Assembly (NCBI GenBank): GCA_003665825.1
Contig: QPFY01000003.1
Span: 1,798,001-1,862,000, forward strand
DNA length: 64,000 nucleotides
Direction of reading: 5' to 3'
Origin: Microbotryum silenes-acaulis
Taxonomy: Eukaryota > Basidiomycota > Microbotryomycetes > Microbotryales > Microbotryaceae
The translations under genes and the position numbers were made by a program. Every line of letters starts with the position of its first letter. Within the stretch, counting starts at the first letter, position 1. The notes under the pieces are model-generated. The model was not told where the DNA came from, did no database searches, and saw only the letters and a program-made list of their open reading frames with translations. This document shows positions 33,224-45,164 of this stretch, piece by piece.

Positions 33224-36200
33224 TCAGGTCGAAATGTACTGAAAGCACGCCGTGACCGTGTCCAAACCCGTTTCGGCCCTCAACAGATCATCATGGATAT
33301 TCGCGAGACAGGCGTTACTCAAATGGTTCCACCTGTGGGTGTACAACCATGGAGGTTACGCATTAGCTTTTCATTGAAGGAGATAATGACTCAGAGGTAT
33401 CAATCGAAGTGGTGTACGCACGTGCTTGTGTCACCGTACAACATCGCGGGCGATTTGAGCATTTGTTTGCCGTTCTTGCAGCGCTTGCATTTGAAGAGCT
33501 CGTGCGTCTGAACACGGTCATATGTCAGCCTCAAGGCCTAAATCATTCTCCGGCTCGATGACACGGGGACGCACCTCGCATTTCGACTCTTTGTACTGGA
33601 ACAATTGACGCAGGTTATCACCCGAGTAATGGCGCTCGATATCCTCGTTCGAATCAACGACGCAGGAGGAGAGGTTCTGCTTGTGCGATTGGCGCTGGAA
33701 GACTGCGGACCAAGGATCAATTGAGGGGCACTGATCAGCATCACCGCATCGCACCGCACAATCTGACAATGAGAACAAATTCACTCTTTTCCTCAACCGT
33801 TCCAGTCGTGACGAAACGATAGACGAAACCTGTGAGCAGAAGGTGTGATTCTGCGGTGAGCGAAAGAACGACGCAATCTTGAGATCGCGAAGCACAGCGG
33901 GGGCTCACAGTTCTTCTTCTGCCCATCGCGCCACACACGAGCGAGGGCTTGCATATCCGAGGCCGGATTCCAATCTGCCGATGCAGCGTGATGAGGACCC
34001 GTCAGTATGGATCATCCGACGGATTCAAAGTATTTCACGCGAGACTGACCAGGATCGAACAGAATAAGTCGATTCGCGCCAATTAAGTTGATACCACAGC
34101 CTCCCGCCTTGGACGACAACAAAAAGACGAGTTCTTTCCCCTCCGGATCGTTGAATCGATCGACCAACTTCTGCCTCTTGTCTGTGCTCATAGTTCCATC
34201 GAGCCTCAAAAACCCATACTTTCGAGCAGAGCACAATTGACCGAGGACGTCGAGCGTTTGGGTAAAGTTACTGATGAGGACGATCTTGTCATTCGTTTCG
34301 CGACGCATCTTCTCGAGGAACCGATCGACGACGGCGAGCTTGCCCGATAACTCGGTTTGAAGAATCTTGTAGCGTGAACGCTTCTCGCGAGGATCGTAGC
34401 CCGGTGGGAAGAGGTCTTCGACGTTGGGGACGTCTTCGTCGAAGTCGAGCAGGTCGGGGTGGTTGCACAACTTGCGGAGGATCGTGATCGCCTTGAGGGG
34501 TTGCGAGCCTTGACCGCGCAGCAATTTCTTCGTCTCGGGAGCATGCATGAAGCGTTGGTACAAGGCGAGTTGGAATGGCGACAAGGCGCAAAAGACGACG
34601 TGTTCGTACTTGACGGGAAGGTACTTGGACAAGAGGTCGTTCGTACGTCGGATGATGAACTTGTTGACTTTGGTGCTCAGCTCCTTCAATTTCTCGCTGC
34701 CGACCTCTTGTTGCTTCTCCGTTGCTTCACCATCCCGACCGCGCAGGATCGGCATCTCGTAGCACTTGTGGAAATCTTGTTTCGTACCGAGGTAGCCGGG
34801 GTTGCAGAACGATAGCAGACTGAAGTACTCGTTCAAGTCATTCTGTTGGGGTAGGAGCGATCCTGGTCAACGCGCTGCGGGCGATATCGTCGTCAAGCGC
34901 ACACCTGTGTACGGACCTGAATTGGTGTCCCAGTGAGAATGACGCGACGCTTGCAGTTGATCGACATGAGAGCCGTGTACGTTTGATTGTCTGCGGCAGT
35001 GGCCCAGGGAAGGGGTTAGAGCATTACTACGCGCGGTGTGATGAAGCCTCCACGTACCCGAATTTTTGAGACGATGCCCTTCATCGGCGAGTAGCAGCCC
35101 AATCTCGGTCTGCCCCAGTTCATCTGTTAACGACCGAAGTCGCTCGTACGAGACGATGACAACTGTCCGGGCAGAAAACGTTGTCAGAGAATTGAACGAT
35201 TCACGAGGAACAAGAGGATAGTTGTGACCTACTCGGCGTGACGACGCTCTTGCCCTTACTCGAACACCACTGCCTGATCTGCGCCAGGTTGTCCGCGGCC
35301 GAGCTCTTGCCGTCGATCGCCATGGGAGAGACGGCCCCTTCGCCAAGCCATTTCACTTTTGGAGCAGCATCATGACGTGAGCATCCTCGCTCGCTAACAA
35401 AATCAAGATGAATGAACTTACCCAACTCGTTGGCCCAGTTACGCACGAGCGAAGACGGGCACACGACGATGGCCTTGTCGATGGCCGGTCGATTCGCAGT
35501 AGGCGATTGCTTGAGCAATGTCCACATGAGCGTAATGCATTGTAGCTGTGGCGATACGGATGTAACCCTATTAGAGATCGCTTCAAGCCAATTAAGCCTT
35601 ACCCAATACTTACCGTTTTGCCGAGACCCATCTCATCGGCCATGATACAACTGTTGTGAACATCGCGCAAGAAAAAGACCGCATCAGTTTCAGAGCGAAA
35701 TATTTCACGATTTGGCGAAGGCGCACCCATGAGCATTCTCATCCGTCATTCCCGTCACGCAGCGATACAAGAACTTGACGCCTTCTACTTGATGCGGTCG
35801 CAGGACCTTGCCGACCCTCGGATCAATGACGACGGGAACTTTCATCTTCTTCTTGGCGTCCGCATCGAGCTTGACGATACCGAGGATCTCGGCCAGACTG
35901 CGATGGTACTTGCGGCGCTCGACTTCGGCTTCAGCTTCGGCTCGAGCCAATTCGGCGTCGTTGGCGTTGTCACGTTCAAGTTGGAGTAGGCGCTGCTTCT
36001 CGGCTTCTCTTTCAGCTTCGCGGTCATCGATCGTAGGATCCCAGAGCACGACGGCGTGGTCTTCTAGAGGGTCGAACAAAGGTCGAGGGAGAACATCTCC
36101 GACCCGTCGTGTCCCTAGAGGAAGATTCGACGGTCGAGTCTCGACGAGTTGACCCTTGCGTTTCATCCCGGGGATCAAGAAACCCTTGTTCAAGGATTGT

Positions 36201-36861
36201 TCAGGTGTCTTGGGTCGAAAAACGGGGAATCGTCGCGGTGCCGAAGGGGGAACATAACGATCGACGAAGCCTCCTCTTCCTTTCTTGCCATCGTCCGAAT
36301 CATCCTCCGCGGCAGCCTTGGCTTCAGCGGCGGCTTTCTTGGCCTCCTTGCGAGCCTTTTTCGCCGCGAGTGGGTCGTACTCGTTGCTGGTGGTGGGGTC
36401 GTCGTAAAAGGTGTTTTCGTCATATTCGCGCTCGCGCTTCTGACCCGGGGTGTGGGACTTTGATCGAGATCCACCGAGCTGCCTCGACCGCGTCGAGGTG
36501 GTCGATGCTGGAACCTTGAAGGCTGTTGGATGGAGGCATGTTAGCACTGAGTTTACGGTGAAGCTGCCTCCACGCACTCACGTTTCATGGTCGGGGTCCC
36601 AAAACCACCTCCCGAGGCCCTGAGGGCGGCTGCATTTTGGGGTGAGTCGGAGGTGCTAGGGTCGCCGCCCGCTTTGATGGAGGCCAGAAAGGACCTTCGC
36701 CTGATGGAATGGGACAGATAATCATATAAGCTCGAGATCAGGTGTGGTGCAACGGGAGGGAGCCGGGATGAGCGATGCCGAAGCGAATGGCGCCACCGCA
36801 CCACCACGCTCCATTCATGCGAACACATCCCAGTGCATGACCCATGACGGATGACTTACAT
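33224..36861 (-). CDS. RAD54: RAD54 SNF2-family recombination translocase
   Basis: DNA-dependent ATPase that works with Rad51 in homologous recombination (strand invasion, chromatin remodelling) in the nucleus. Fourteen coding exons (36861-36860, 36700-36582, 36522-35727, 35650-35614, 35545-35422, 35355-35233, 35162-35058, 34990-34917, 34842-34050, 33974-33909, 33829-33785, 33702-33575, 33507-33422, 33332-33224) give 868 aa. SNF2 motifs: [69 protein letters not shown]. The C-terminal zinc-type segment [13 protein letters not shown] and [18 protein letters not shown] are RAD54-specific. The start codon is split (AT at 36861-36860, G at 36700); it yields [12 protein letters not shown], matching the conserved MRRSLAPS start of animal RAD54. 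Divergent from RAD52. Confidence 0.95.
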
Positions 36862-37157
36862 CTTGATGATGCGTGAGTTGTCGAGTGGGTGCACACAAAG
36901 GAGAGAAGCCAAAGTCGGCTGCGTGGAGCAAGTGTCTCCTGACTGACTCGGTTGCGCAAAGCCACCGCGAGGCGTGATGTCAACAAGCCGACGCGTCGCG
37001 CACGCGTCTGCCGTGGGAGTCGAGTGGGTCCGTGCGCAAGTTGACTTTTGGATTCCCACACGACGCTCGTTTGCTAATCGCGCTTTGCCTACTCGCCTTA
37101 TTCGCCTCTTCGCTATACTGCCCTCTGCACCGCTCACCACTCCACCTCCCACCGGTG
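36862..37157. promoter_or_regulatory. Bidirectional RAD54-RAD52 promoter
   Basis: 296 bp between divergent start codons of two recombination genes. It contains two MluI cell-cycle boxes (listed separately) and no gene of its own. A shared promoter would couple the expression of two Rad51 cofactors. Seen: arrangement and motifs; inferred: co-regulation. Confidence 0.75.
36991..37007. promoter_or_regulatory. Twin ACGCGT (MCB) boxes
   Basis: ACGCGT at 36991-36996 and 37002-37007, 11 bp apart centre to centre, within CGACGCGTCGCGCACGCGTC. In yeasts this palindrome is bound by MBF (Mbp1/Swi6 type, Cdc10 in fission yeast) and drives G1/S genes including many recombination genes. Being palindromic and central, it could serve both RAD54 and RAD52. 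Confidence 0.7.
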
Positions 37158-39268
37158 ATGGACTCGGACGAGCGTGATCACAAGATCAACAGGCTGGTGC
37201 CTCAGTGGCTTCCCACTCCGCAAGCGACTGTTCATCCAACGTCCACCACCACCACCACTACCGCTGCCCATGCCCGTGCCCATGCCCCCGCGACGACGAC
37301 CACGCTCAAGTCACCCCCTTTCACCAACCTCAACTCGACCTCTTCCACTCTCACCGCCCTCACCTGCGCCTCAACAGCATCCACCAAGACACACGCCCTG
37401 GCCATGACTAAACCCGAACCCAGCCCCAACGCCGACGTCGAGGCCAAGTCGCTTCCTCCTCACCACCACCTCCACCCGTCAACTTACCAGCTCGACCCGG
37501 TCAAGTGGCAACTCGACACCCAACGCATGCTCAACAAGACCCTGGGGCCCGAATTCATCTCCACCCGTGCCGGACCGGGTGGATCGAAATTGACCTACAT
37601 CGAAGGGTGGAAGCTCATCAATCTGGCCAACGAGGTCTTTGGCTTTAATGGTCAGTCACCCGGGCGACAGCGCGTGGAAGGAAGATTGTGCGCTCACTCA
37701 TTCTTCCGATACGACCACAGGCTGGTACTCGTCCGTCAAGGAGCTGACGATCGATTATGTACGCACATAAAAGCTTGCTCGTGGCTCCATCATTGGTCTG
37801 ACGCTCGCACCCTCCCCCGCAGATCGACTTTATCGAAAAGACCGAGCGGTACAACGTCAGCGCTTCGGCCATCGTCAACGTTCGCATGCCCGACGGCGCC
37901 TACCACGAGGATGTCGGATGCGGCAGTGCCGAGAACCAAAAGACCAAATCAGCCGCTTTGGACAAGGTGCGTCCACCATCAGATTCATTTTATCGTCCCC
38001 AACTGAACAAAGCAAAAAAATATGTTCCTCGCCTCAGGCCAAAAAGGAAGCCGTTACGGACGGACTCAAGCGTGCGCTGCGCAGCTTTGGCAAACTCATG
38101 GGCAACTGCGTCTACGACAAGCACTACGTCGTCGAGGCGGAAAATATGACCAAGACCAAGGTAGACGCCTCAGCCAAATCCATCTTACCTGCAAGAGCGA
38201 GCAAGACTGATCCATGACTTGTCCCAACAGCCCAAGGTCGACTTCAAGAACATCTACCGACCCGCGTATGATGCCGAGATGGAGGAGAAGGCAAGGAAAA
38301 AGTCCCTGGAGAACGACAACGAGAATGCTCCTGCTCAGGATATCAAAAAGATCACCAAGGGAGGACCCTCCGCAGCCCCAGCTCCGATGCGAGCCCCTGC
38401 CTTGCCAGCTCGCGCCACGACGACCCTCAGCGCCACTCGAGTTCCACCTGCAGCTCCGACTCGTGCACCCCTCGCTCCAATGCAAACAAACCAAACTCCG
38501 AAGCCGACGTCGTTGCAGCCCACAAAGCCGATGGTCAAAGGGGAGTGCCCCGCGAGTGACCCTTTCTCTGCCGACGACACCTTTGCTCTCCAGGGCATGG
38601 ATCTCGACGCCTCGACTTACCTCGGTACTGGAACGAACGTCGTACATGAAGGCGACAGTGGATTTTCCGAAGGTGGCTTGTTCGACGCTGCTGCCGAAGT
38701 CAAGTCGGGGAACAATGGTGGGCCTCAGGCCGCTCACACTTCCAGCGGCCCAGATCACGGTGCACGCCGTTTGAATGAGAGGGAAGAGGCGGGGAAGAAG
38801 AAGATGAGGACCGAAGAGATGGAAATGAAACGTCAAGCCGCCTTGTTGCGCCAACAACAAAAGAGCGTGAATCAACAGCAACAATTCCGGTCCCCTCCCA
38901 ATGCCGGATCGGCAGGTCTGCAGAGATCCAAGACGGTGGGCAACCCTTCGACCAACACGGCGAAACCTATCACTGTTCAAGCGGGGACGTTGCCGACGAT
39001 CAATGTTGGAGCGGGAGGAACGAAGACTTCACCTGGTTCGAGTGGGAAAGGTGCGCCTGTGTCCGGTCCGACGACGTTCGTTAGTGCTAGGACGATAAAG
39101 AGGACTTTGATTGATGAGTGAGTCGATTCGTTTCCGCTGCTTGCGACGAGGGGATTCTGTGCTGACTGAGGGCTCTACACTCTCAGACCCTACGAGACGG
39201 TCACTACACACGGTGTGAGCGGTCGACCGGCCCCGATCGATCCTTCCAAGCGACCTCGTCCCGCATGA
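37158..39268 (+). CDS. RAD52: RAD52 recombination mediator
   Basis: Loads Rad51 on RPA-coated DNA and anneals single strands. Exons: 37158-37650, 37721-37758, 37823-37966, 38038-38160, 38231-39117, 39187-39268; 588 aa. After a low-complexity Thr/Ala/His/Pro N-terminus (about 110 residues) the conserved ring-forming domain follows: [75 protein letters not shown] and [22 protein letters not shown]. The usual GYG of this domain is GCG here. The C-terminal half is disordered and contains FVSA at residues 549-552, in the place of the FVTA-type Rad51-binding motif of yeast Rad52, and a basic end (DPSKRPRPA) that could be a nuclear signal. The donor of intron 4 (GTAGAC) is weak but in phase. Upstream frame is open but lacks ATG. 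Confidence 0.94.
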
Positions 39269-39817
39269 TCACGATTTTTTCGCATCGATGTCATTTCTAC
39301 TTGTTCCGAACCTCTCCTTGCTTCATTCCTCACATCAGTTTTCGCTTGTTGTGCCAGCATTGTACCTTCCTTTCTCTTCCATAGCAACTATTCACGTAGT
39401 ACTTCGTTTTTCCCTCGTTCACTTGTGCAACTCTCTACAGGCTGGCGACGAGCAGAGACGGGGCAATGCCGAGAGGGTCGAGGTGTAGCTGGTGGGGAGC
39501 GCTACTCTGCGCCACTCTGACCCATTATATAACGGGAGTAACGGAGTCCTCGCGGCACCGCGTCGTGCTCATCCCACCGTGACCATCAACCTTGTCGGCC
39601 TTGGTATGGGCGCAGATGGCTCGTCCCCATTCTTCACGGCCTCTCAGTAGTTCGGTTCACCCTCGTCCATTCGTGCAAATTCGAGCATTCGCATGCGATT
39701 ACGTCGTTCAACACTCTCCGATAGGTCTATGAGTCCCTTTTCGAGACTCTCTCGTGGTCCAATTATTTTGAGCGGTTCGACAGTACAAACATGTGGGATC
39801 ACAACCCGCTCTCAAAA
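39269..39817. other. Convergent 3' region RAD52 / VPS16
   Basis: About 550 bp between convergent stop codons, T-rich after RAD52. No gene or repeat recognised. Confidence 0.6.
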
Positions 39818-42800
39818 CTACATTCCAGCATTGTTCATCTCCTCGAGAAGCTGAACCAAAACAAAAAACACGCACCGACACGAGTCAGATGTGCGTTTTA
39901 GGTTAATGTGTGGCAAAAGCAACGACTCACCTCGTGCAATTGAGCGGCAATGATCGTATTCGGTGCCTTATTCTTCAGATCCCTGCATCGCCACACGAAC
40001 AAACACAAATTCAGTACTCATCCAACCCCGCCTCATCCAAATCCCGCTTAAGACTCGCGCAAACTCACATCAACCTATTGCGATCATTCCTCCTCACGCA
40101 CTCCTGCCCTGCCCGCACCCATTCTCCCGTCTTGACGTACCAATCCACCCTCGTCTTTTGTTCACACCGTTCGATATACCCAATCGCTTGCCTCTGCGCT
40201 CCATTCTTGATCAACTCATTCACGAATGGTTCATACCCAATCGGACTCTTTTTACTCTTCGCGAACGTTTCCAATGCCGTCCATTCGCGGGCTTCGACGA
40301 GCGCTTTGAGTTTGATGTACCAGAAACGCTTGTCGGGGACTTTGAAGTCGGATTTTAGCTTGTCGGCTTTTTGCGGCTGCGAGAGGAGTATACATTGGTG
40401 TATCGTGCGGTTCAGAGAGAGGCCGATGAAGGCGGGGGAAGGGGAGGGTCGGGAAGGCGTTTCGGACTCGAGCGTTTGTTGGAACACGAGCAGGCGGATG
40501 TGGTCCTCCACCATCTGTTTTGGAAGGAGACTGAGATGTCAGTAAACCTTCGCTCGCGCGATGTGGTCGTAGTTACTAACCTTGTTCTCGAACGCGCAGT
40601 CCTTGTCCTCCCCAAACGACTTGGCCGCAACGCGTACTTTTGACACCTTGTCGCCAAAGTCCTGAAAAGTCGACTCGGATTCAAATCAGCAAGCATGCAC
40701 TTTCGTAGCCCCCGGGACACACTTGGACGCGACCCACCTCAATCGGAAGACTCTCTTCCAAGGCCAACAAAGCCGACTCTTTCCTCCGATCATCCTGGTA
40801 GTAAAAGTCCTTCAACAGCTCATAATCCTGCGCATCCTTCGCGAGGATTTGAAGCAACGCTGCGGCAGTCGGTTTGTGGTCGACGAAGCGGAGGAAGTCA
40901 CCCAGAGCGTGCGAGCGCTTGAGATATAAGAGGACGGTGTAGACTGTAGGGTGATGGTGAGGTGTTGCATGAGCGTGAGAATATCGAGCCTGATGCATTC
41001 CCAGCAGAACTCACCCAGATTGGGATCCCCACTCTCAATCGCCTTGGTCAACGCCAACTCGTCCTGCTTCATCTTGATCAACAACGGCACCTGTCGGCTC
41101 CCCTTGGGTTCAAACTCCAATAACTTGGTCGCCATGGAGCTCCTCCCCAATTGCCAAGCCGTATTGGCGACATCGGCGGAGGAGATGTCGGCTTGGTCAG
41201 AGAGTTTAGAGACGATGAGGGACACGAGGTGCAATTCTTCGATTGGGGTGAGGGAAGTAGGAGAGGAGGATATTTGCGCTTGGGCCCAGTGCTTCAGGAC
41301 GGGAGCCGGCGAGAGGGCGAGGTAGGAGGAGATGCGTAGAGCGAGGAGATGGAGCGATCGAGATGTGAGGCGAGAGATCAGGTGCGAGGATGGATGGGTT
41401 TGGTATCTGCGAGATCATCAACCAGCGACAATCAGCTGGACGAATCGAGAGGTGTCCCGTGATCCAGACAACTCACTGATCGTAAGTCATCGGAATCCCG
41501 ACCTCGAAGCCTCGGACAGCGTTAAGTACCCTCAACGTCTTGGTCATGGCCACGAAATCGCTCGGGTTGTACAGTTCCAAGAAGCCTTTCCCGAACGCCG
41601 CCGCTTTGAGTAGCTTCTTCTGCCACATCGGCTCGTATTCCCTCCCAGCCGCATCGATGAGCGTATCGACGGCCCCAACGAGTTCGACGCGGATCGAACG
41701 CACGTACTCGTCCGCTTTCGGTGACCGCCGATCGAACAGCTCGGAAGCCTCATAGAGGATCGACGCGGGCGACGTTGAGCCGGGTCGAAAGACGTCTTGG
41801 GAGGACTGTGGCACTATCTGCAGGAACTCGCACGACTCCGAGGATATGATTCGTGTCCCGTCGGTCTCGCCAATGAGGTGGACGGGATCCGAGTAGAAGT
41901 ACCTGCAACGGGCAACGGCGGACTCTTCAGCAAACTACCAGGACAGGGCCAAAGCGGATTGGGACTTACTTGAGCGTCTCGCCAAAGGGACCGACCATCA
42001 CGACCGTCTTTTCCCAAGCCACAACGACGGTGTTGTTACCACACCAAACGACCTGATTCGGCGGGCCCGACTCGCCTTCGCCGGAGAGGTCGAACTCGGA
42101 AAGTGATCTCGAAAAGTCAGACGAGGTGACCCACAGTTGAGGCGATGAGCCGGCGGTTAAGAGGGCGAGAAAGTGGGCATTCGGTGACGGTGTAATGGAC
42201 AGGAAGGGTCCTCGGTTCAAGCGCTATGAGACGATGCATTCCAAGTATGACCGGCTTCAGCGCTCTGAATATGACGGTCACACTAGTCGACGGTTCTTCT
42301 CACCTGGTCCTGCACTTCGATCTCATCCAAGCGCAACACTGTCGATCCGGTCCCGATCAAGACCTCAACTCCTCTTGTGTTGCTCAGTTCAGGTTCGACG
42401 ACTCCCCAGCAGCTGGGTGGCTCGTTCAGACCGACAGCCGCCAGGGGAGTGACCTTGCCCCCACCACCTCCCCCACTGCGACTCGCACTGCCAACGCCGC
42501 TCGAGCCGCTTTCGGTCAAAGAATTCGTCGCCGGCCATCCTTTGACCTCGACAAAGGAAAGATTGCCCAAGAAAGCGACGAGGCCTTGTTCGTAGATCTT
42601 GGCCTGCAGCACTCCCGAGTCCTGGGCCTCGGCACCCAGGGTGTGTTGCGAATACGTAGGGGTGGAGGAGGACGATGCAGAGGCGGAGGAGGAGGGGGAC
42701 GCCGAAGTCGAGAGAGGGTAGAGGCGATAGGTACCATCTTGCACGAGAACGACGAGTGATTCGCTGGATGTCCATCCGAGTGCGACGATGCGGTTCGATG

Positions 42801-43213
42801 ATTCCCACTGCCAAGAAAAGTACATGCCCAGATCAGCCTGCTTCGTGCGCGGGAAAGACCGCACAGCAACTTGGATCTTACAGGTATTGTTTGAAGCAGC
42901 AGCCCAGCACACGAGTAGATCATGATCTTGGGCCTGGCCAGTGTAGTCTGATTGCGACCCAAGAGTACGGGCTTGCGCTCGTCCCGGCTTAGGGCTATGG
43001 CGATGACAGAGGGGAACATGAGTGCGTATACCCCATGAGAGAACAGGATACACTCTACACACCTATGGGTCCAGCATTCTTGGCACTGGCGATGATGTAG
43101 TTGCTCAAGTCGCCGAGACTGTCCCGCCAAGGCAGCGCATACACCTCCTGTTTGCGGTAGAACGTCTCGCCCAACGACTCCCACGACGCCGACACAGGAG
43201 CGATAGTGGCCAT
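39818..43213 (-). CDS. VPS16: VPS16, core subunit of HOPS/CORVET tethering complexes
   Basis: Class C Vps protein that, with Vps33, binds SNAREs for endosome and vacuole fusion. Eleven exons (43213-43063, 42994-42882, 42807-42304, 42223-41970, 41902-41477, 41406-41015, 40943-40738, 40661-40581, 40514-40069, 39982-39931, 39850-39818) give 885 aa. N-terminal beta-propeller: WESLGETFYRKQEVYALPW, ESSNRIVALGW, GPFLSITPSPNAHFLALL, PPNQVVWCGNNTVVVAWE. C-terminal helical repeats: KLLKAAAFGKGFLELY, LRVLNAVRGFEVGIPMTYDQ, LGRSSMATKLLEFEP, LLQILAKDAQDYELLKDFYY, DKRFWYIKLKALVEAREW, GYEPFVNELIKNGAQRQAIGYI. All phases join. A poly-Ser/Pro insertion sits in the propeller (about residues 120-190), probably a surface loop. 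Confidence 0.94.
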
Positions 43214-45164
43214 CGGCGGCTCCCGTGTTGCGCAAATCTCCTAGCTTGATGTGTTGGGTGCTGCACGGCCAGGTGGGCGTTGCCGATGACGAGCGCGGGC
43301 CGAGATGCAAGCCTCGATGAAATACCGCGGTCTGACTCGTATACGACGCCTTGACGGTGTCCCAGGTAGCGCGAATGGACCGGGATGAGCCAACTTGGTA
43401 TGTTGCAGTGCCAAGTGGTGTAGCGGTGCCTAGGCAACCTATCGCTGTTCCCGACGTGTGGACGCGCGCCGCCCCACTTCATCGTCAGGCTCTGTCAATC
43501 GACTCTGTCGGGCTCTCCTCTCCACTGTTTGACGGCGCCGGCACAAATAAATTGTGTTTTGTGGCGGCCCAAGAGAAACCGATTCGGTCCTTCAGGCTCG
43601 TGTAGCATATGAACAAAGGCACGACGTATGCGTAGCATTTTGAGGACACAGACTTCTCACGTGACTTCTATATTCACCCGGCACTCCCAGCCCCTCTCAG
43701 AAGCATCTGCGAGATGAAAAGAGCAGAATGCAGCGGCATACATCTTTACCATCTATCGATCTCGGACCCCACTCACGATCGGACCCCCACATCAGCAATG
43801 AGCTTGCGAAGCTTTCTCCCCGTGCAAACTGGCTGGCAGCTAGCTGCGCGGTTCTTTAGCCTGGACTCAAAATGGGCGTTCGCCGACGCCGTCGCCGTCG
43901 ACGGTCGGGTTCGTAGATTTTAGCACGTAGATACCTTGGTTGGGTCCCCAACTTAGAGAGTTATTTTCTCGAGGGGCAATGCACCTTTTCATCTTTCAAT
44001 TCCAAAAGTTAAGTCTTCGTTGGGTGAGACTTAATCTGGCTGGCACACTTCCTCAACTGTGGCAGGATCTCGGGAAAAATTCTGGCAGCTGCAGGCCGAT
44101 TGGCTCAGACAGAACCGCCGAAAGAGTTTCAAACGGGCGGCTTTCCTAGTCTCGGCCGCTGATGATGGTGGGGGCCAGAAACATAAAGATGACGCCTTCG
44201 AGGTTGTTTCCGGGTTTGATTGCACAAGTGTATATCGATGTCGTCGGTCGACTGGCGAGCGTCCTTCTTGTGGTCACCCGTCCGGTGACATCAACAGATC
44301 AGAGTTCTCCCTGATCAAGGAACCGCTAGGAGCGCAATCCACCTGGTCTGGTCACTGACCCGTCCAGTTGGGCTTTGATCGATTGATGGTGGCGTACCTT
44401 CCACTGCTAGTCTCTACAGAACGTGCGATAGGCCACAACCCCAACGCTTCTGCCTACTTAGCTGATTTTTCAATCTGGTCGCCAGTGGTCGTCCTCAGCT
44501 GGCACAGTTACTACTAAGTGTAGAGGGCTGCTGCAATGCTAGTATGGGTTTCACTACCTACTAGAGCTCACGTCACGTGCTTCTACGATCAGGTGATCAC
44601 ATGATCACCACCGCAGTGACCGCACGGCAACCCGCACCAGACCGAGGTATTTCCGTAACGTTTCATCAACCTTCGCAGTGGGCCGTTTGGAGAGGCTGGT
44701 GCGCTAGCCAAGTTTCTCAAGTTACAACCCACCCGCGCAGGCGGCTGTCGTTCGCGCGCTCTGATTGGCCACCCCCGCCTCCACGTCCCGTGCTCCCGTG
44801 CGCCCGCCCACGCAAATAGGGCCAGCGCAGCAGAATTGGCCAGTGTGGGGGTGGGACAAGGGGCCCTCCCTTCCGCCCCGCCAAAAAAAGTGCCAGTGCC
44901 CGGCCGATCTTTTTCGGACGCAGAATGTACTCCTCGACCCCATCAAGTTTCACTACCCCAGCCGTTGGTCGAAGTCCAACTCTCTCCCCCTCTTCCTCTC
45001 TTTCACCACATCCCTGCACGATCAGTCACTTTTAAATTTTCCGAGCCCGTTGTCTCCTTGCTGTCCCCCTGACCGGCACAAACTAGCGCAGCCCCTTTTC
45101 CTGCTCACCCCTCTCACCACTCGGCCACCCCTCAACCACTCCTCATCCCCTCTCAACCACCAAA
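43214..45164. other. Divergent intergenic region VPS16 / transporter array
   Basis: About 1.95 kb with no supportable gene. Open frames at 43714-43923 and 44059-44358 (+) match nothing. The last 400 bp hold the promoter of transporter copy 1 (see the conserved block at 44763) and a long pyrimidine-rich leader just before the ATG. Confidence 0.55.
44763..44786 (+). promoter_or_regulatory. Conserved promoter block of transporter copy 1
   Basis: GATTGGCCACCCCCGCCTCC, followed by ACG, matches GATTGGCTGACCCCGCCTCC, followed by ACG, upstream of copies 2 and 3, although the rest of the copy-1 promoter is different. It combines an inverted CCAAT box with a GCGGGG-type site that Mig1/CreA repressors could bind. 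Inference from conservation only. Confidence 0.45.
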
